A model generated the notes under the pieces. The model searched no databases. It saw nothing but the letters and a program-made list of their open reading frames with translations, and had not been told where the DNA came from. From positions 1,922,001 to 1,986,000 of the forward strand of contig NZ_JACHVQ010000001.1 of assembly GCF_014190805.1 (NCBI RefSeq): a stretch of 64,000 bases of DNA, in the 5' to 3' direction. Positions 8,571-16,673 of the stretch are shown here, one piece after another. The stretch's first letter is position 1. The number at the start of each line of letters is the position of its first letter. This stretch comes from Flexivirga oryzae. GTDB lineage: Bacteria > Actinomycetota > Actinomycetes > Actinomycetales > Dermatophilaceae. Made by a program: the position numbers and the translations under genes.

Positions 8571-9493
8571 TGAGCAACCCGCGAAGAATCGGATCCGGTG
8601 AGAAAGACGCGTTGCATCATGTGCCAATCCTGCGTCCGCTCCCTGATGGTCTCCCCCAGCGAATCCATGCACTGCTGCGTCATCTCACCGACCTGCGCCC
8701 GCACCGATCCGACACCCGACGCCGTCACCCGCGGCCCGAAACGGGCAACCACCCGGTGCGCAGCGCGCCCCGGGATCGGCTCGTACGTGACGGCCAGCGG
8801 GAAGAGCGCGGCGCCGGTCTGCATCGACAGCAGCGCCGGTCCGATCGCCGCCCGGCTGCGGTGCCCGCACAGGTCGACCTCGACACCGGTGCGGGACAGG
8901 TCGCGGTCGGCGAGCAACGGCACGAAACCACCGGCCGAAATCGCCTGCCGCAGCTGCGGATAGACGTTGTCGCCGCCCGTCAGCGGCAGGATGCGCATCC
9001 CGAGCGACTCGCGGAACTCGACGAACGCGTCGAAGACCGACTCCGGTTTGAGTCGCTCCGCGACCGTCGTCACCGGCGCGAAATGGTGCGTCGCCCACGC
9101 GCCGCAGTGGTCCCAGTTGCCCAGGTGTCCCAGGAAGAGGATCAGCGGCTCGCCCCGGTCCAGAACCGCTTGCGCCTCGGCGCTGTGCCCGGTCAACCGG
9201 ATGCGTTCGACGAGCGTGTCGGGTGTTTCTCGCGGCAGCCGGAACGCGTCACACCAATAGCGCAGGTATGACGAAAGGCCTTCCAGCACCAGCTGATCCA
9301 GCTCCGCTACGGACAGTTCGGGGCGGACCGTCGCGTAGTTGGTGCGCAGCTGTTCGACCGACCGGCCGCCACGCCGGTACATCAGGTGCGCCACCTGGTC
9401 GAAGGCGCCGTACGCGAGGCGTTCCGGCATACGACACACCAGGCGCCAGGCGGCTCGGTAGGCGAAGCCTTCCGCGCGCTCCCGCAGGGTCAC
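8567..9493 (-). CDS. patA: PIM acyltransferase (PatA-like, LpxL/HtrB superfamily)
   Basis: Predicted phosphatidylinositol-mannoside acyltransferase, 308 residues, which would attach a fatty acyl chain from acyl-CoA to the mannose of PIM. The catalytic H-x4-D motif is in LGHLGNWDHCG (His123, Asp128), followed by the PLTGG and PLLADRDLS blocks typical of the bacterial LpxL/PatA family. The GTG at 9493 forms a GTGA overlap with the pgsA stop; the 3' end overlaps pimA by four bases. Order HIT-pgsA-patA-pimA matches the mycobacterial cluster. Confidence 0.9.
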   Translation of the reverse strand: MTLRERAEGFAYRAAWRLVCRMPERLAYGAFDQVAHLMYRRGGRSVEQLRTNYATVRPELSVAELDQLVLEGLSSYLRYWCDAFRLPRETPDTLVERIRLTGHSAEAQAVLDRGEPLILFLGHLGNWDHCGAWATHHFAPVTTVAERLKPESVFDAFVEFRESLGMRILPLTGGDNVYPQLRQAISAGGFVPLLADRDLSRTGVEVDLCGHRSRAAIGPALLSMQTGAALFPLAVTYEPIPGRAAHRVVARFGPRVTASGVGSVRAQVGEMTQQCMDSLGETIRERTQDWHMMQRVFLTGSDSSRVAQ

Positions 9494-10125
9494 TTCGGCA
9501 GTTCCCCGGCCCCGCCCAGCGCCTGGGCACGCACGGTGAGCATCCGCTGCAGCACGGTCACGAAACTGGCGACCGCGAGCAGACCGAGCACCACCCCGAG
9601 CACCGCCGTCGGCAGGTGCAGCCACGGGATGCCGACCAGGCCGGTGAAGACCAGCACGGCGACCAGCCGCTCGGACCGCTCGGCGATGCCGACGTTGGCC
9701 GTCATACCCAGGCCCTCGGCGCGTGCCTTCGAATAGGACACGACCATCCCGAGGATCAGGCAGGCCAGTGCCAGCCCGGCCATGACGAGGTTGTCGCCGT
9801 CGCCGGCGTACCAGAGCACCAGCGCGCCGAAGATCGCCGCGTCGGCGACCCGGTCGAGGGTGGAGTCGAGGTAGGCGCCCCACACGCTGGAGCGGCCCGA
9901 CATGCGCGCCATGTTGCCGTCGAGCGTGTCGGAGAAGATGAACACCGTGATGACGACGGTGCCCCAGAAGAACTCACCGCGCGGGTAGAACGCGAGCGCG
10001 CCGACGCAGACGCCGAGCGTGCCGACGATCGTGACGATGTCGGGCGAGATGCCCAGCCGCAACAGAAGTTTGGCCAGTGGCGCGAAGAATTTGGTGATCG
10101 CCGCCCGGGCGTAACGGTTGAGCAT
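9490..10125 (-). CDS. pgsA: phosphatidylinositol phosphate synthase, CDP-alcohol phosphatidyltransferase
   Basis: Membrane enzyme of 211 residues that couples CDP-diacylglycerol to inositol phosphate, giving the phosphatidylinositol phosphate that becomes the PIM anchor. The CDP-alcohol phosphotransferase signature is complete: Asp66, Asp69, Gly70, Ala73, Arg74, Gly83, Asp87 and Asp91 (DTLDGNMAR, then GAYLDSTLDR). About six hydrophobic helices are visible. It starts 30 bases after the HIT gene and its stop lies inside the acyltransferase start. The inositol-phosphate assignment rests on operon context; the family motif alone does not separate PIP from PGP synthase. Confidence 0.92.
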   Translation of the reverse strand: MLNRYARAAITKFFAPLAKLLLRLGISPDIVTIVGTLGVCVGALAFYPRGEFFWGTVVITVFIFSDTLDGNMARMSGRSSVWGAYLDSTLDRVADAAIFGALVLWYAGDGDNLVMAGLALACLILGMVVSYSKARAEGLGMTANVGIAERSERLVAVLVFTGLVGIPWLHLPTAVLGVVLGLLAVASFVTVLQRMLTVRAQALGGAGELPK

Positions 10126-10155
10126 GGTGCTGCCAAGGTTACCGGTGAGTCGTGT

Positions 10156-10740
10156 TCAGTCCTGCGGCCAGGCTTCGGCGAGCCGCGCTCTGGTGTCCTC
10201 CAGCAGCACCGGGAGCGCCTTGGTCTGGCCGACGATGGGCAGGAAGTTGGAGTCGCCCGCCCAGCGCGGCACGACGTGCTGGTGCAGGTGTGCGGCGACG
10301 CCGGCCCCGGCGACCTCCCCCTGGTTCATGCCGAGGTTGAAGCCGTGTGGCGCGGACGCCGCCTTGAGCGCCCGGATCGTCTGCTTGGTGAGTGCGGTGA
10401 ACTCGGCCGTCTCCTCCTCGGTCAGGTCCAGGTAGGCCGGGATGTGCCGGTTGGGGCAGATCAGCAGGTGCCCGGGGTTGTACGGAAAGAGGTTGAGTAT
10501 GACGAAACAGGTGCTCCCGCGGTGCACGATGAGCGCTTCCTCGTCGGTCTTGCCCTGCGCCGCGCAGAACGGGCACGCGCCGTTGTCGTCGTGCTCGGGC
10601 TTGTCGGCCTCGATGTAGGCCATCCGGTGCGGCGTCCACAGCCGCTCGAAACCGTCGGGCACCCGGGCGAAGTCGCTCTCCGGCTCGACCCCACCCTCCG
10701 GGGTCCTTCGCGCGGCCCCGGGGTCCATCTGCTGCGGCAT
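10156..10740 (-). CDS. HIT-domain protein, AP4A phosphorylase-like, first gene of the PIM operon
   Basis: 194-residue HIT-superfamily nucleotide hydrolase or phosphorylase. The catalytic HxHxH motif is AHLHQHVVPRW, the N-terminal CPFCAAQ gives a likely metal-binding cysteine pair, and LNLFPYNPGHLL and RHIPAY are typical. Its mycobacterial counterpart (Rv2613c) sits at the same place in the PIM cluster and has been described as a diadenosine tetraphosphate phosphorylase. ATG at 10740 is preceded by TACGAT with seven bases between, so it probably has its own leaderless promoter. In mycobacteria thrS would lie directly upstream; here it is 34 kb away. Confidence 0.9.
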   Translation of the reverse strand: MPQQMDPGAARRTPEGGVEPESDFARVPDGFERLWTPHRMAYIEADKPEHDDNGACPFCAAQGKTDEEALIVHRGSTCFVILNLFPYNPGHLLICPNRHIPAYLDLTEEETAEFTALTKQTIRALKAASAPHGFNLGMNQGEVAGAGVAAHLHQHVVPRWAGDSNFLPIVGQTKALPVLLEDTRARLAEAWPQD

Positions 10741-10747
10741 ACCGGCG

Positions 10748-10753
10748 ATCGTA
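10748..10753 (-). promoter_or_regulatory. -10 hexamer TACGAT before the PIM operon
   Basis: On the minus strand TACGAT is followed by seven bases and the ATG at 10740. It gives the operon a promoter independent of thrS. Confidence 0.4.
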
Positions 10754-10829
10754 TGCCGAACCGGCGCGGAACAAGCGCAGCCCACCCCTGGTTGTGCTGA
10801 CCGAAGGATCGACACAGCAAGGAGAAACG

Positions 10830-11264
10830 ATGCCGCTGCAGGGTGAATACGCCGAGGAGAAGACCGGCTGGGTGAAGGACCAACTCGCCACCATCGACGA
10901 GACCGGCACAACCGAGTCGGTGGGCATCAAGGGTATGGCGGTGGTCGTCTTCACCATGCGGGGCGCCAAGTCCGGCAAACTGCGTCGGGTGCCGCTGATG
11001 CGGGTCGAGCACGACGGCGTCTACGCCGCGGTCGCATCCAAGGGCGGTGCGCCCGAACATCCCGCGTGGTACCACAACATCAAGACCAACCCTCAAGTTG
11101 AGGTTCAGGACGGTACGTCCACCCACGACGGTGTCGCGCGCCAGATCAGCGGCGCCGAGCGCGAGGAGTGGTGGGAGCGCGCCGTGGCCGCGTACCCGCC
11201 GTACGCCGAGTACCAGACCAAGACCGACCGGCTCATCCCGGTCTTCCTGATCGAGCCTGCCTAG
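10830..11264 (+). CDS. nitroreductase/deazaflavin-dependent oxidoreductase (DDN-like)
   Basis: 144-residue split-beta-barrel protein of the F420-binding DDN/PNPOx-like family. Typical features are the opening WVKDQLATIDETG, the strand MAVVVFTMRGAKSGKLRRVPLM, the HPAWYHNIKTNP motif and the C-terminal YPPYAEYQTKTDR. It would reduce an unknown small molecule with F420H2, or act as a quinone reductase. ATG at 10830 is preceded by AAGGAG with six bases between. It is divergent from the PIM operon and converges with a GNAT gene by a four-base overlap. Confidence 0.9.
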   Translation: MPLQGEYAEEKTGWVKDQLATIDETGTTESVGIKGMAVVVFTMRGAKSGKLRRVPLMRVEHDGVYAAVASKGGAPEHPAWYHNIKTNPQVEVQDGTSTHDGVARQISGAEREEWWERAVAAYPPYAEYQTKTDRLIPVFLIEPA

Positions 11265-11749
11265 GACGTCGGCAGCCGGTCGGTCAGCACCAGCTGCATC
11301 AGCGTGTCCTGCGGGCTGCCGAAGCCGGCCCGCCGGTAGAACGACCGCGCCTGGTCGGTCGCGTTGAGTTGCAGGCGGTAGAGCCCGCGCCCTTTGGCCC
11401 AGTCGACGACCTCGCGCATCAGCCGCTCACCGAGGCCGTGACCGCGCAGTTCGGGCACCACGTAGAAGCCGCTGATGTGCATCCACCCGCCGGTGGGCCG
11501 GCGCAGGCTCGGCAGGCTGGTCGCCAGGATGCCGAGCACGAAGCCGACCGGGTCGCCGGTGGAGCGGCGGGCGATCCAGGCCGGCCGGGCCTCACCTTGC
11601 TCGATCCACGCCGAGGCGAACTCGTCGAGGAAGCCTTTGCGGTTCGGCGCGCCGCCCTCCAGGTCCCAGCGCAGCGTCATACCGGCCAGCACCAGGGCGT
11701 CCTGCGCGGTGGCCCGCTCGATGCGGACGTCGTCCAGCTCGTCGCTCAC
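11261..11749 (-). CDS. GNAT family N-acetyltransferase
   Basis: 162-residue acetyltransferase. The acetyl-CoA loop is ELRGHGLGERLMRE near 104-117, preceded by the strand HISGFYVVP, and RSFYRRAGF is the family's C-terminal motif. Substrate unknown. The GTG at 11749 has no Shine-Dalgarno sequence; AAAACT seven bases upstream may be a -10 for a leaderless message. Its 3' end overlaps the convergent DDN-like gene by four bases. Confidence 0.85.
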   Translation of the reverse strand: MSDELDDVRIERATAQDALVLAGMTLRWDLEGGAPNRKGFLDEFASAWIEQGEARPAWIARRSTGDPVGFVLGILATSLPSLRRPTGGWMHISGFYVVPELRGHGLGERLMREVVDWAKGRGLYRLQLNATDQARSFYRRAGFGSPQDTLMQLVLTDRLPTS

Positions 11750-11860
11750 GTGTCGCAGTTTTCCATGCGGACGGGCACTCCGTGCACGATCCGTCGTTCC
11801 GGCGCAGCCTTTCAGCCGCGCCGAGACGCGACGACGTGGGCTCGCGGTTCCCGCAGCACC

Positions 11861-11904
11861 GATACGGATGGATACGTTTGCGCTAAACCGTATCCATCCG
11901 TATC
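11861..11904. terminator. 16-bp perfect inverted repeat overlapping the LigJ-like stop
   Basis: GATACGGATGGATACG at 11861-11876 and its exact complement at 11889-11904, separated by 12 bases that contain the stop of the LigJ-like gene. The right arm encodes the last codons of that protein. As RNA this is a strong hairpin, without a U-tract, so it may terminate or stabilise the message. A protein-binding palindrome is the alternative. Confidence 0.55.
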
Positions 11905-12890
11905 AGCCGCGGGTAGACGCGCGTCGCGTTCTCGGAGAACACCTGCTGCCGGACGGCGTCGGTGACGGGTGCCGCGTCGACGTACCGCTTGGTGTCGTCG
12001 AAGTAGTGACCTGTGCTCGGGTCGATCCCGCGTACCGCACCGATCATCTCCGAGCCGAACAGGATGTTGGCCGGGTCGAGCACGGTGAACATCAGGTCGA
12101 TCCCGGGCTGGTGATAGACGCACGTGTCGAAGAAGACGTTGCGCATCAGGTGCTCCTCCAGTGCCGGCTTGCCGAGCATGTCGGCCAGCCCGCGGTAGCG
12201 ACCCCAGTGGAACGGTACGGCGCCGCCGCCGTGCGGGATGATCAGCCGCAGCGACGGGAAGTCGGCGAACAGGTCGCCCTGCAGCAGTTGCATGAAGACC
12301 GTCGTGTCGGCGGCCAGGTAGTAGCCACCGGTGGCGTGGAAGGCCGGGTTGCAGCTGGCCGAGACGTGCACCATCGCGGGCACGTCCAGCTCACACAGCC
12401 GCTCGAACAACGGATACCAGTAGCGATCGGTGAGCGGTGGCGCGGTGAACCTCCCGCCGCTGGGATCGGGGTTGAGGTTGCAGCCGATGAAACCCTGCGC
12501 GACGCACCGGTCCAACTCGGCGATGGCCGCGTCGAGCGGTTGGCCGGGGCTCTGCGGCAGCTGACACGCTGCCGCGAAACTGCCCGGGAACAACCCGGCG
12601 ACCCGAGCGATCAGGTCGTTGCATGCCCTGGCCCAGGCGATGTTCGCCGGGAGGTCGCCCTGGTGGTGCGCCATCGCGGACGCGCGCGGGGAGAAGATGG
12701 TCAGATCCGCACCCCGTTCCTGTGCCAGCCGCAGCTGGTTGTCCTCGACGGAGGCACGGATCTGGTCGTCACTGATGACCGGGTATGGCGGTGCGCTCGC
12801 GCCGGCCTGCAGGGCGCTGAGTTGGTCCAGACGCCACTGAGTGTGCGCGGCGGGGACGGTGGTGTAGTGGCCGTGGCAGTCGATGATCAT
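11883..12890 (-). CDS. amidohydrolase-family hydratase, LigJ-like (4-oxalomesaconate hydratase)
   Basis: 335-residue TIM-barrel metal-dependent enzyme of the amidohydrolase-2 group. The start MIIDCHGHYTT is the metal-binding HxH strand and resembles LigJ-type 4-oxalomesaconate hydratases of protocatechuate/gallate meta-cleavage. Further ligands are likely in AMVHVS, IIPHGGGAVPFHWGR and ILFGSEMIGA. It would hydrate 4-oxalomesaconate to 4-carboxy-4-hydroxy-2-oxoadipate, the substrate of the LigK-like aldolase at 24.0 kb. It follows the 6PGDH-like gene with a one-base TGATG overlap. A decarboxylase of the same superfamily is the main alternative. Confidence 0.8.
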   Translation of the reverse strand: MIIDCHGHYTTVPAAHTQWRLDQLSALQAGASAPPYPVISDDQIRASVEDNQLRLAQERGADLTIFSPRASAMAHHQGDLPANIAWARACNDLIARVAGLFPGSFAAACQLPQSPGQPLDAAIAELDRCVAQGFIGCNLNPDPSGGRFTAPPLTDRYWYPLFERLCELDVPAMVHVSASCNPAFHATGGYYLAADTTVFMQLLQGDLFADFPSLRLIIPHGGGAVPFHWGRYRGLADMLGKPALEEHLMRNVFFDTCVYHQPGIDLMFTVLDPANILFGSEMIGAVRGIDPSTGHYFDDTKRYVDAAPVTDAVRQQVFSENATRVYPRLIRMDTV

Positions 12891-13783
12891 CAGGCGATCT
12901 CCCGGTCGGCGGGTGCGAGCTGGAACGCGTCGATCAGGGCGACCAGGTCCGGTTCGCCCGGCAGCAGGTTCCCGTGCGCGGCGGCCCATCGCTGCCGGTG
13001 CACCGTGGCGCCCGCCATCCACGGCTCGACGCCCACGTCCCGGACCGTCGTCGCGGCCTCCTCCATCTCCTCGGCCCGCCGGACCCCGTGCTGGACCGAG
13101 CGGGCGACGAAGTAGGCGGCGATCTGCTCCCAGTCGGCGTCCGGGAGGATGTTGGACAACGAGGCCAGGACGTCACGTTCGACGCCGTACTGCCGGGCCG
13201 CCAGCAACGACTCGGTGAACAACGCCTCCAACCCCTTGACGACCACCGAGCGGCACAGCTTGGTGGCCGCCGCCCGACCGACTCGGTCGGACACCACGCG
13301 CACCCGGGAGAAACCCCAGCGGTCCGCGTCGGCCGCAAACTCCGCCGCGTGCGGGCCGCCCAGCAGGAACGACGACGCGATCCGGTGCGGCTCGATCGGT
13401 GACATCAGTCCGGCCTCGACATACCGGCCGCCCGCCCGATCGATCGACTCCGCAGACTGCTGCTTGTGCCCCGGCGAGGACGAGTTGACGTCGACGAACC
13501 AGGCCCCGGGCGCGATGCCGACGGACGCCGCCCGAGCCGCCTCGACCGAGCGGGCCGCCGTGACGGCACAGATCACCAGGTCCGCACCGGCCACGGCCGC
13601 CGGGGCCGAGGACGCCGGCGGCAGGCCGAGGTCGCGCGCGTTTCGGGACGCGGTGCTCATCTCGTCGGCGAACGCCACGTCCCACGCAGCGCAGTCGACG
13701 TCGCCGGTGCCGCGCAGGTCCTCGACCATCACCCGGCCGACCTCGCCCAGACCGATCACGGCGACCCGCTGCGCATGCCCCAC
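12890..13783 (-). CDS. NAD(P)-binding 6PGDH-like dehydrogenase (DUF1932-type C-terminus)
   Basis: 297-residue protein with an N-terminal Rossmann fold (VAVIGLGEVG) and a helical C-terminal domain of the DUF1932 type within the 3-hydroxyisobutyrate/6-phosphogluconate dehydrogenase superfamily. The substrate-side motif FVDVNSSSPGHK and the lysine region AATKLCRSVVVKGLEAL agree. GTG at 13783 has GAGGAG five bases upstream. It is cotranscribed with the LigJ-like gene and divergent from the GntR gene, so it probably reduces or oxidises an intermediate or side product of the same aromatic pathway. The exact reaction is not known. Confidence 0.85.
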   Translation of the reverse strand: MGHAQRVAVIGLGEVGRVMVEDLRGTGDVDCAAWDVAFADEMSTASRNARDLGLPPASSAPAAVAGADLVICAVTAARSVEAARAASVGIAPGAWFVDVNSSSPGHKQQSAESIDRAGGRYVEAGLMSPIEPHRIASSFLLGGPHAAEFAADADRWGFSRVRVVSDRVGRAAATKLCRSVVVKGLEALFTESLLAARQYGVERDVLASLSNILPDADWEQIAAYFVARSVQHGVRRAEEMEEAATTVRDVGVEPWMAGATVHRQRWAAAHGNLLPGEPDLVALIDAFQLAPADREIA

Positions 13784-13811
13784 GACAACTCCTCGCAAAC
13801 TGGAAACACGA

Positions 13812-13821
13812 TTGTTGATAA
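13812..13821. promoter_or_regulatory. candidate GntR operator TTGTTGATAA
   Basis: Dyad TTRTNNAYAA in the divergent region between the 6PGDH-like and GntR genes. It overlaps a TATTAT -10-like hexamer reading toward the 6PGDH-like gene. The same dyad occurs at 23984 and 28591 before the other pathway genes. Confidence 0.5.
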
Positions 13822-13903
13822 TACTAGCCGATAATTCTGTTCGTCTAGACTGTGCCGACGATCGCACGAGAGTCGGACGCCGGCTCGGAGAGGGGACCCA
13901 CCC

Positions 13904-14590
13904 ATGGCCGCTGCCACCAGGAAGCTTCGTTCCGGCCAGGAGGCCAAGCAGCTCGTGGTCCAGGGACTGCGGGACGCCATACTCGCCGGCGACATGGCCC
14001 CCGGCCAACGTCTGGTGGAGTCCGAGCTGATGGAGACGTTCGGGGCGACCCGCGGCAGCGTGCGCTCCGCGATCGACGACCTGGCCGCCGAAGGCCTGGT
14101 CGAGCGGATACCCAACCGCGGCGCGCGCGTCCGCCGGGTGTCCCTCGAGGAGGCGATCGCCATCCTGGAATGCCGCGCCGTCCTGGAGGGGCTGCTCGCC
14201 TCCCGCGCCGCGACCCGGGCCACCGACGCCCAGATCGCCCAGTTGGTGGAGCTGGGCGAGCGGATGACCGAGGCGGTGCGCGGCGGCGATGTCGGCAGCT
14301 ACTCGCGACTGAACTCCCAATTGCACGAGACCGTTTCCGAACTCGGCGAGCAACAGGTCGCCACCGGGCTGATCGGGCGGTTGCGCGCACAGATCGTGCG
14401 CCACCAGTTCCGGCTGTCGATGCGACCAGGCCGCCCGCAGGTGTCCATCAAGGAGCACCTGGCGATCATCCGCGCCATCGAGAAGCGTGACCCGGAGGCC
14501 GCGGACCGCGCCGCCCGGGCCCATGTGCACAGCGTGATCGACGCCCTCGTGGAGATCGACCGCGAGGCGTCCTCCAACGTCTCCGCCTAG
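13904..14590 (+). CDS. GntR-family transcriptional regulator, FCD subgroup
   Basis: 228-residue regulator: winged HTH at 15-80 (LVVQGLRDAILAGDM, LMETFGATRGSVRSAIDDL, GLVERIPNRGARV) and an all-helical FCD effector domain at 90-215 with the usual metal-side residues in LNSQLHETV and the late His pair AHVHSV. FCD regulators bind carboxylic acids, often aromatic-pathway intermediates. It is divergent from the LigJ-like operon, and the dyad TTRTNNAYAA in the shared region recurs upstream of the LigK-like and MFS genes, so a three-promoter regulon is likely. The ATG has GAGAGGGGACCC upstream. Confidence 0.9.
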   Translation: MAAATRKLRSGQEAKQLVVQGLRDAILAGDMAPGQRLVESELMETFGATRGSVRSAIDDLAAEGLVERIPNRGARVRRVSLEEAIAILECRAVLEGLLASRAATRATDAQIAQLVELGERMTEAVRGGDVGSYSRLNSQLHETVSELGEQQVATGLIGRLRAQIVRHQFRLSMRPGRPQVSIKEHLAIIRAIEKRDPEAADRAARAHVHSVIDALVEIDREASSNVSA

Positions 14591-14591
14591 T

Positions 14592-14622
14592 AAGTGTCAC
14601 ACCGAGGTGCGGTGTCACACTT
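14592..14622. promoter_or_regulatory. 13-bp inverted repeat before the first antitoxin gene
   Basis: AAGTGTCACACCG, a five-base loop, then CGGTGTCACACTT; the arms pair except at one position. It sits directly after the gntR-type stop and seven bases before the antitoxin ATG, so it could be the antitoxin's operator, the gntR terminator, or both. Confidence 0.5.
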
Positions 14623-14628
14623 GCTGGT

Positions 14629-14898
14629 ATGCCGACCACGAAGCCCCGCCACGCGGTGACCGAGACGCCCGAGGTCTCCGCGGCGCTGCACGCCGCCGCC
14701 CGGAGGTGGCCGCAGGATCGTGACAAGCCAGCTCGACTCTTGCGGCACCTGATCGACGAAGGCTTCAAGAGCATCGAGCCTGAAGCCGCCGATCGTGGGA
14801 ACGACCGCCTCGCCGCCCTACATCGCATCAGCGGCTCCTACACCGGCCTGTACGAACCTGGGTACCTCGAAGACCTGCGGGCGGAGTGGCCTTCGTGA
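14629..14898 (+). CDS. antitoxin of a VapBC-like pair (pair 1)
   Basis: 89-residue small protein whose gene overlaps the PIN-domain gene behind it. The N-terminal half (VTETPEVSAALHAAARRWP) reads as a ribbon-helix-helix-like DNA-binding part. The C-terminal segment ISGSYTGLYEPGYLEDLRAEWP looks like a toxin-neutralising tail, because such tails are usually short, acidic and aromatic. An imperfect inverted repeat lies just upstream, as expected for autoregulation. The identification rests mainly on gene pairing. Confidence 0.7.
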   Translation: MPTTKPRHAVTETPEVSAALHAAARRWPQDRDKPARLLRHLIDEGFKSIEPEAADRGNDRLAALHRISGSYTGLYEPGYLEDLRAEWPS

Positions 14899-15275
14899 TC
14901 GCATTGGACGCAGGAGTGCTCATCGCCCTGTTCGATGCGAACGACGCTCATCACGCAGCCGCCGAAGAGATGTTCGCAATCAACCCGTCCGAGCCCATGA
15001 CGATCGGCCCGATCAACCAAGCCGAGGTTCTCGCGCGCGCGGCTCGTGAGAACCGCGACCAGCAGATGCTGGCCGATCTGCGTGCGCTTGGCATCACGAC
15101 CACGGCACTTCCTGACGACGCTGCGACCCGGCTGGCTCGCTTGCGGGCGAACACCCGGTCGAGGATGCCCCATTGCTGTGTCCTGCTGACCGCCGAACAG
15201 ATGTCTGCCCGAGTTGCAACGTTCGACGAGGGGCTCAAGGAGTCCGCTCGCTCAATCGGCTTGGCGCTGGCCTGA
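14886..15275 (+). CDS. PIN-domain toxin, VapC-like, with altered third acidic residue (pair 1)
   Basis: About 126-129 residues of PIN ribonuclease fold. The first two acidic positions are present (VIALDAGVLIALFD and NQAEVLARAA). The third, normally Asp in a motif like RMPDCCVL, reads RMPHCCVL here, a one-base change from GAT to CAT. Loss of this metal ligand would be expected to weaken or abolish nuclease activity. GTG at 14886 or at 14895 (GTGA overlap with the antitoxin stop) could be the start; the second is the tighter coupling. Confidence 0.75.
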   Translation: MAFVIALDAGVLIALFDANDAHHAAAEEMFAINPSEPMTIGPINQAEVLARAARENRDQQMLADLRALGITTTALPDDAATRLARLRANTRSRMPHCCVLLTAEQMSARVATFDEGLKESARSIGLALA

Positions 15276-15392
15276 GCGACCTGCGCAGACGGGCCCGACC
15301 CCGCGCCGTGACGCGGGTTCGTTCGTTTGTGGAACGGTTATCGGGACTCTTTGCAGACGACACCGCTTCAGCTCTGTGCAAAGCTGCCTGGC

Positions 15393-15836
15393 ATGAGCGA
15401 GTCGTGCCTCGTGTGTGACGAAGTCAGCGGTGACATTCCGGTGCCAGGCGGCCAGCTGGAAGCCAGCGACCAGGTGGCCGTTTTCCACTGTCCGATCGTC
15501 GCACCCGCCACCGATGTCTACGCCGGCTACCTCTTCGTCGTTCCACGACGGCATGTCCCAGGATTCAGCGGCTTGACCGAGGATGAGGCCGAAGCGGTCG
15601 GGGTCGCGATCGCGCGCTGGTCCAGGGTGCTGGAGGCCGTAGGAGCAGAGCACGTCTATGTGCTCCGCATCGGTCACGGCGTGGACCATCTCCATGTCCA
15701 TCTCGTTCCCAGGTGGCCGGGAACACCCAGCGAGGTCTCCTGGCTGCACGTCGACGACTGGGACGGCGCGCGTCGCGTGGACACGCCAGCCGCAGCAGAC
15801 TTCGTGTCGACCCTTCGCACAGTCGGAGTCGCCTGA
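15393..15836 (+). CDS. HIT family protein
   Basis: 147-residue HIT-superfamily nucleotide hydrolase or transferase. The catalytic histidine triad is VDHLHVHLVPRWPG, and the N-terminal CLVCDEVSG and FVVPRRHVPGFSGL blocks are typical. It is a second, distantly related HIT protein besides the one in the PIM operon. ATG at 15393 fits the family N-terminus. It lies 44 bases before a methyltransferase on the same strand and inside the accessory block, so its partner or substrate cannot be inferred. Confidence 0.85.
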   Translation: MSESCLVCDEVSGDIPVPGGQLEASDQVAVFHCPIVAPATDVYAGYLFVVPRRHVPGFSGLTEDEAEAVGVAIARWSRVLEAVGAEHVYVLRIGHGVDHLHVHLVPRWPGTPSEVSWLHVDDWDGARRVDTPAAADFVSTLRTVGVA

Positions 15837-15880
15837 AAACTGTTTGTGGAAGGTCAGGCGTTTTGGGAGATTGATCGACC

Positions 15881-16519
15881 ATGACGGCCCTTCGCGACTA
15901 CGTGCAGTGGCTCCGTCGCTACGACGATCCCGACTCTCCGCTGTCGTGGCGGCTCCGCACGGTCCAGCAGTCGTTGCGTGACGAGTTGGACGCACGCCCG
16001 GGACCGGTAGACATCGTGAGTGTCTGCGCTGGTGACGGGCGGGACATCATCGACGTGCTGCGTACCCGCCCGGATGCCGATCGTGTCACCGTGGTTCTGC
16101 TTGAGGCGCATCCCGAGGTTGCCGACCTCGCCCGGCAGCGTGCCCGCCACGCCGGCCTCGACCAGATCGAGGTGCGCACTTGCGACGCGGCAGACACCGG
16201 CTCCTACGTGGGTGCTGTTCCGGCCGACATCGTGCTGCTGGTCGGCCTGCTGGGCAACATGTCCCACGACGACGTCTCGACGACCATTGCGGCCACCCCT
16301 CAGATGTGTGGTCCCGGGGCGAGCCTGATCTGGTCACGCGGCCGCGACCTGGACGACATCAACGACCGCGTCCGCCGCGAGTTCGCCGAGGCCGGCTTCA
16401 CCGAGCGGGCCTACGTCGCGTCCGACCGACGTACCCGCCCGGCCGTCGGTGTGATGCGCTACGACGGCCCGGCCGTCCCGCTTGATCCGGACCGTCGGCT
16501 GTTCACCTTCTTCCGCTGA
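15881..16519 (+). CDS. class I SAM-dependent methyltransferase
   Basis: 212 residues with a seven-stranded methyltransferase fold: motif I VDIVSVCAGDGRDIIDVL near 43-60, an acidic ribose-binding residue at the end of the next strand (VVLLEAHPEV) and motif II-like ADIVLLVGLLGNMS. The N-terminus YVQWLRRYDDPDSPLSWRL is of the type seen in small actinobacterial methyltransferases of unknown substrate. A weak GGGAG lies upstream of the ATG. The product is unknown. Confidence 0.82.
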   Translation: MTALRDYVQWLRRYDDPDSPLSWRLRTVQQSLRDELDARPGPVDIVSVCAGDGRDIIDVLRTRPDADRVTVVLLEAHPEVADLARQRARHAGLDQIEVRTCDAADTGSYVGAVPADIVLLVGLLGNMSHDDVSTTIAATPQMCGPGASLIWSRGRDLDDINDRVRREFAEAGFTERAYVASDRRTRPAVGVMRYDGPAVPLDPDRRLFTFFR

Positions 16520-16673
16520 TGGCACGTCGGCCGGACTGCTCGGCCATGATTGCTTGAGCGCAGTCGTTCCCGCGCACAGCCGCCGTGGAGTCAATGTCGT
16601 CGCTGGCAATCGCGTTCAAGAACCTCGCACGTGGGCGCAGCGCGGCTCCGAGCGATGTCTCAGTAGGGATTCT

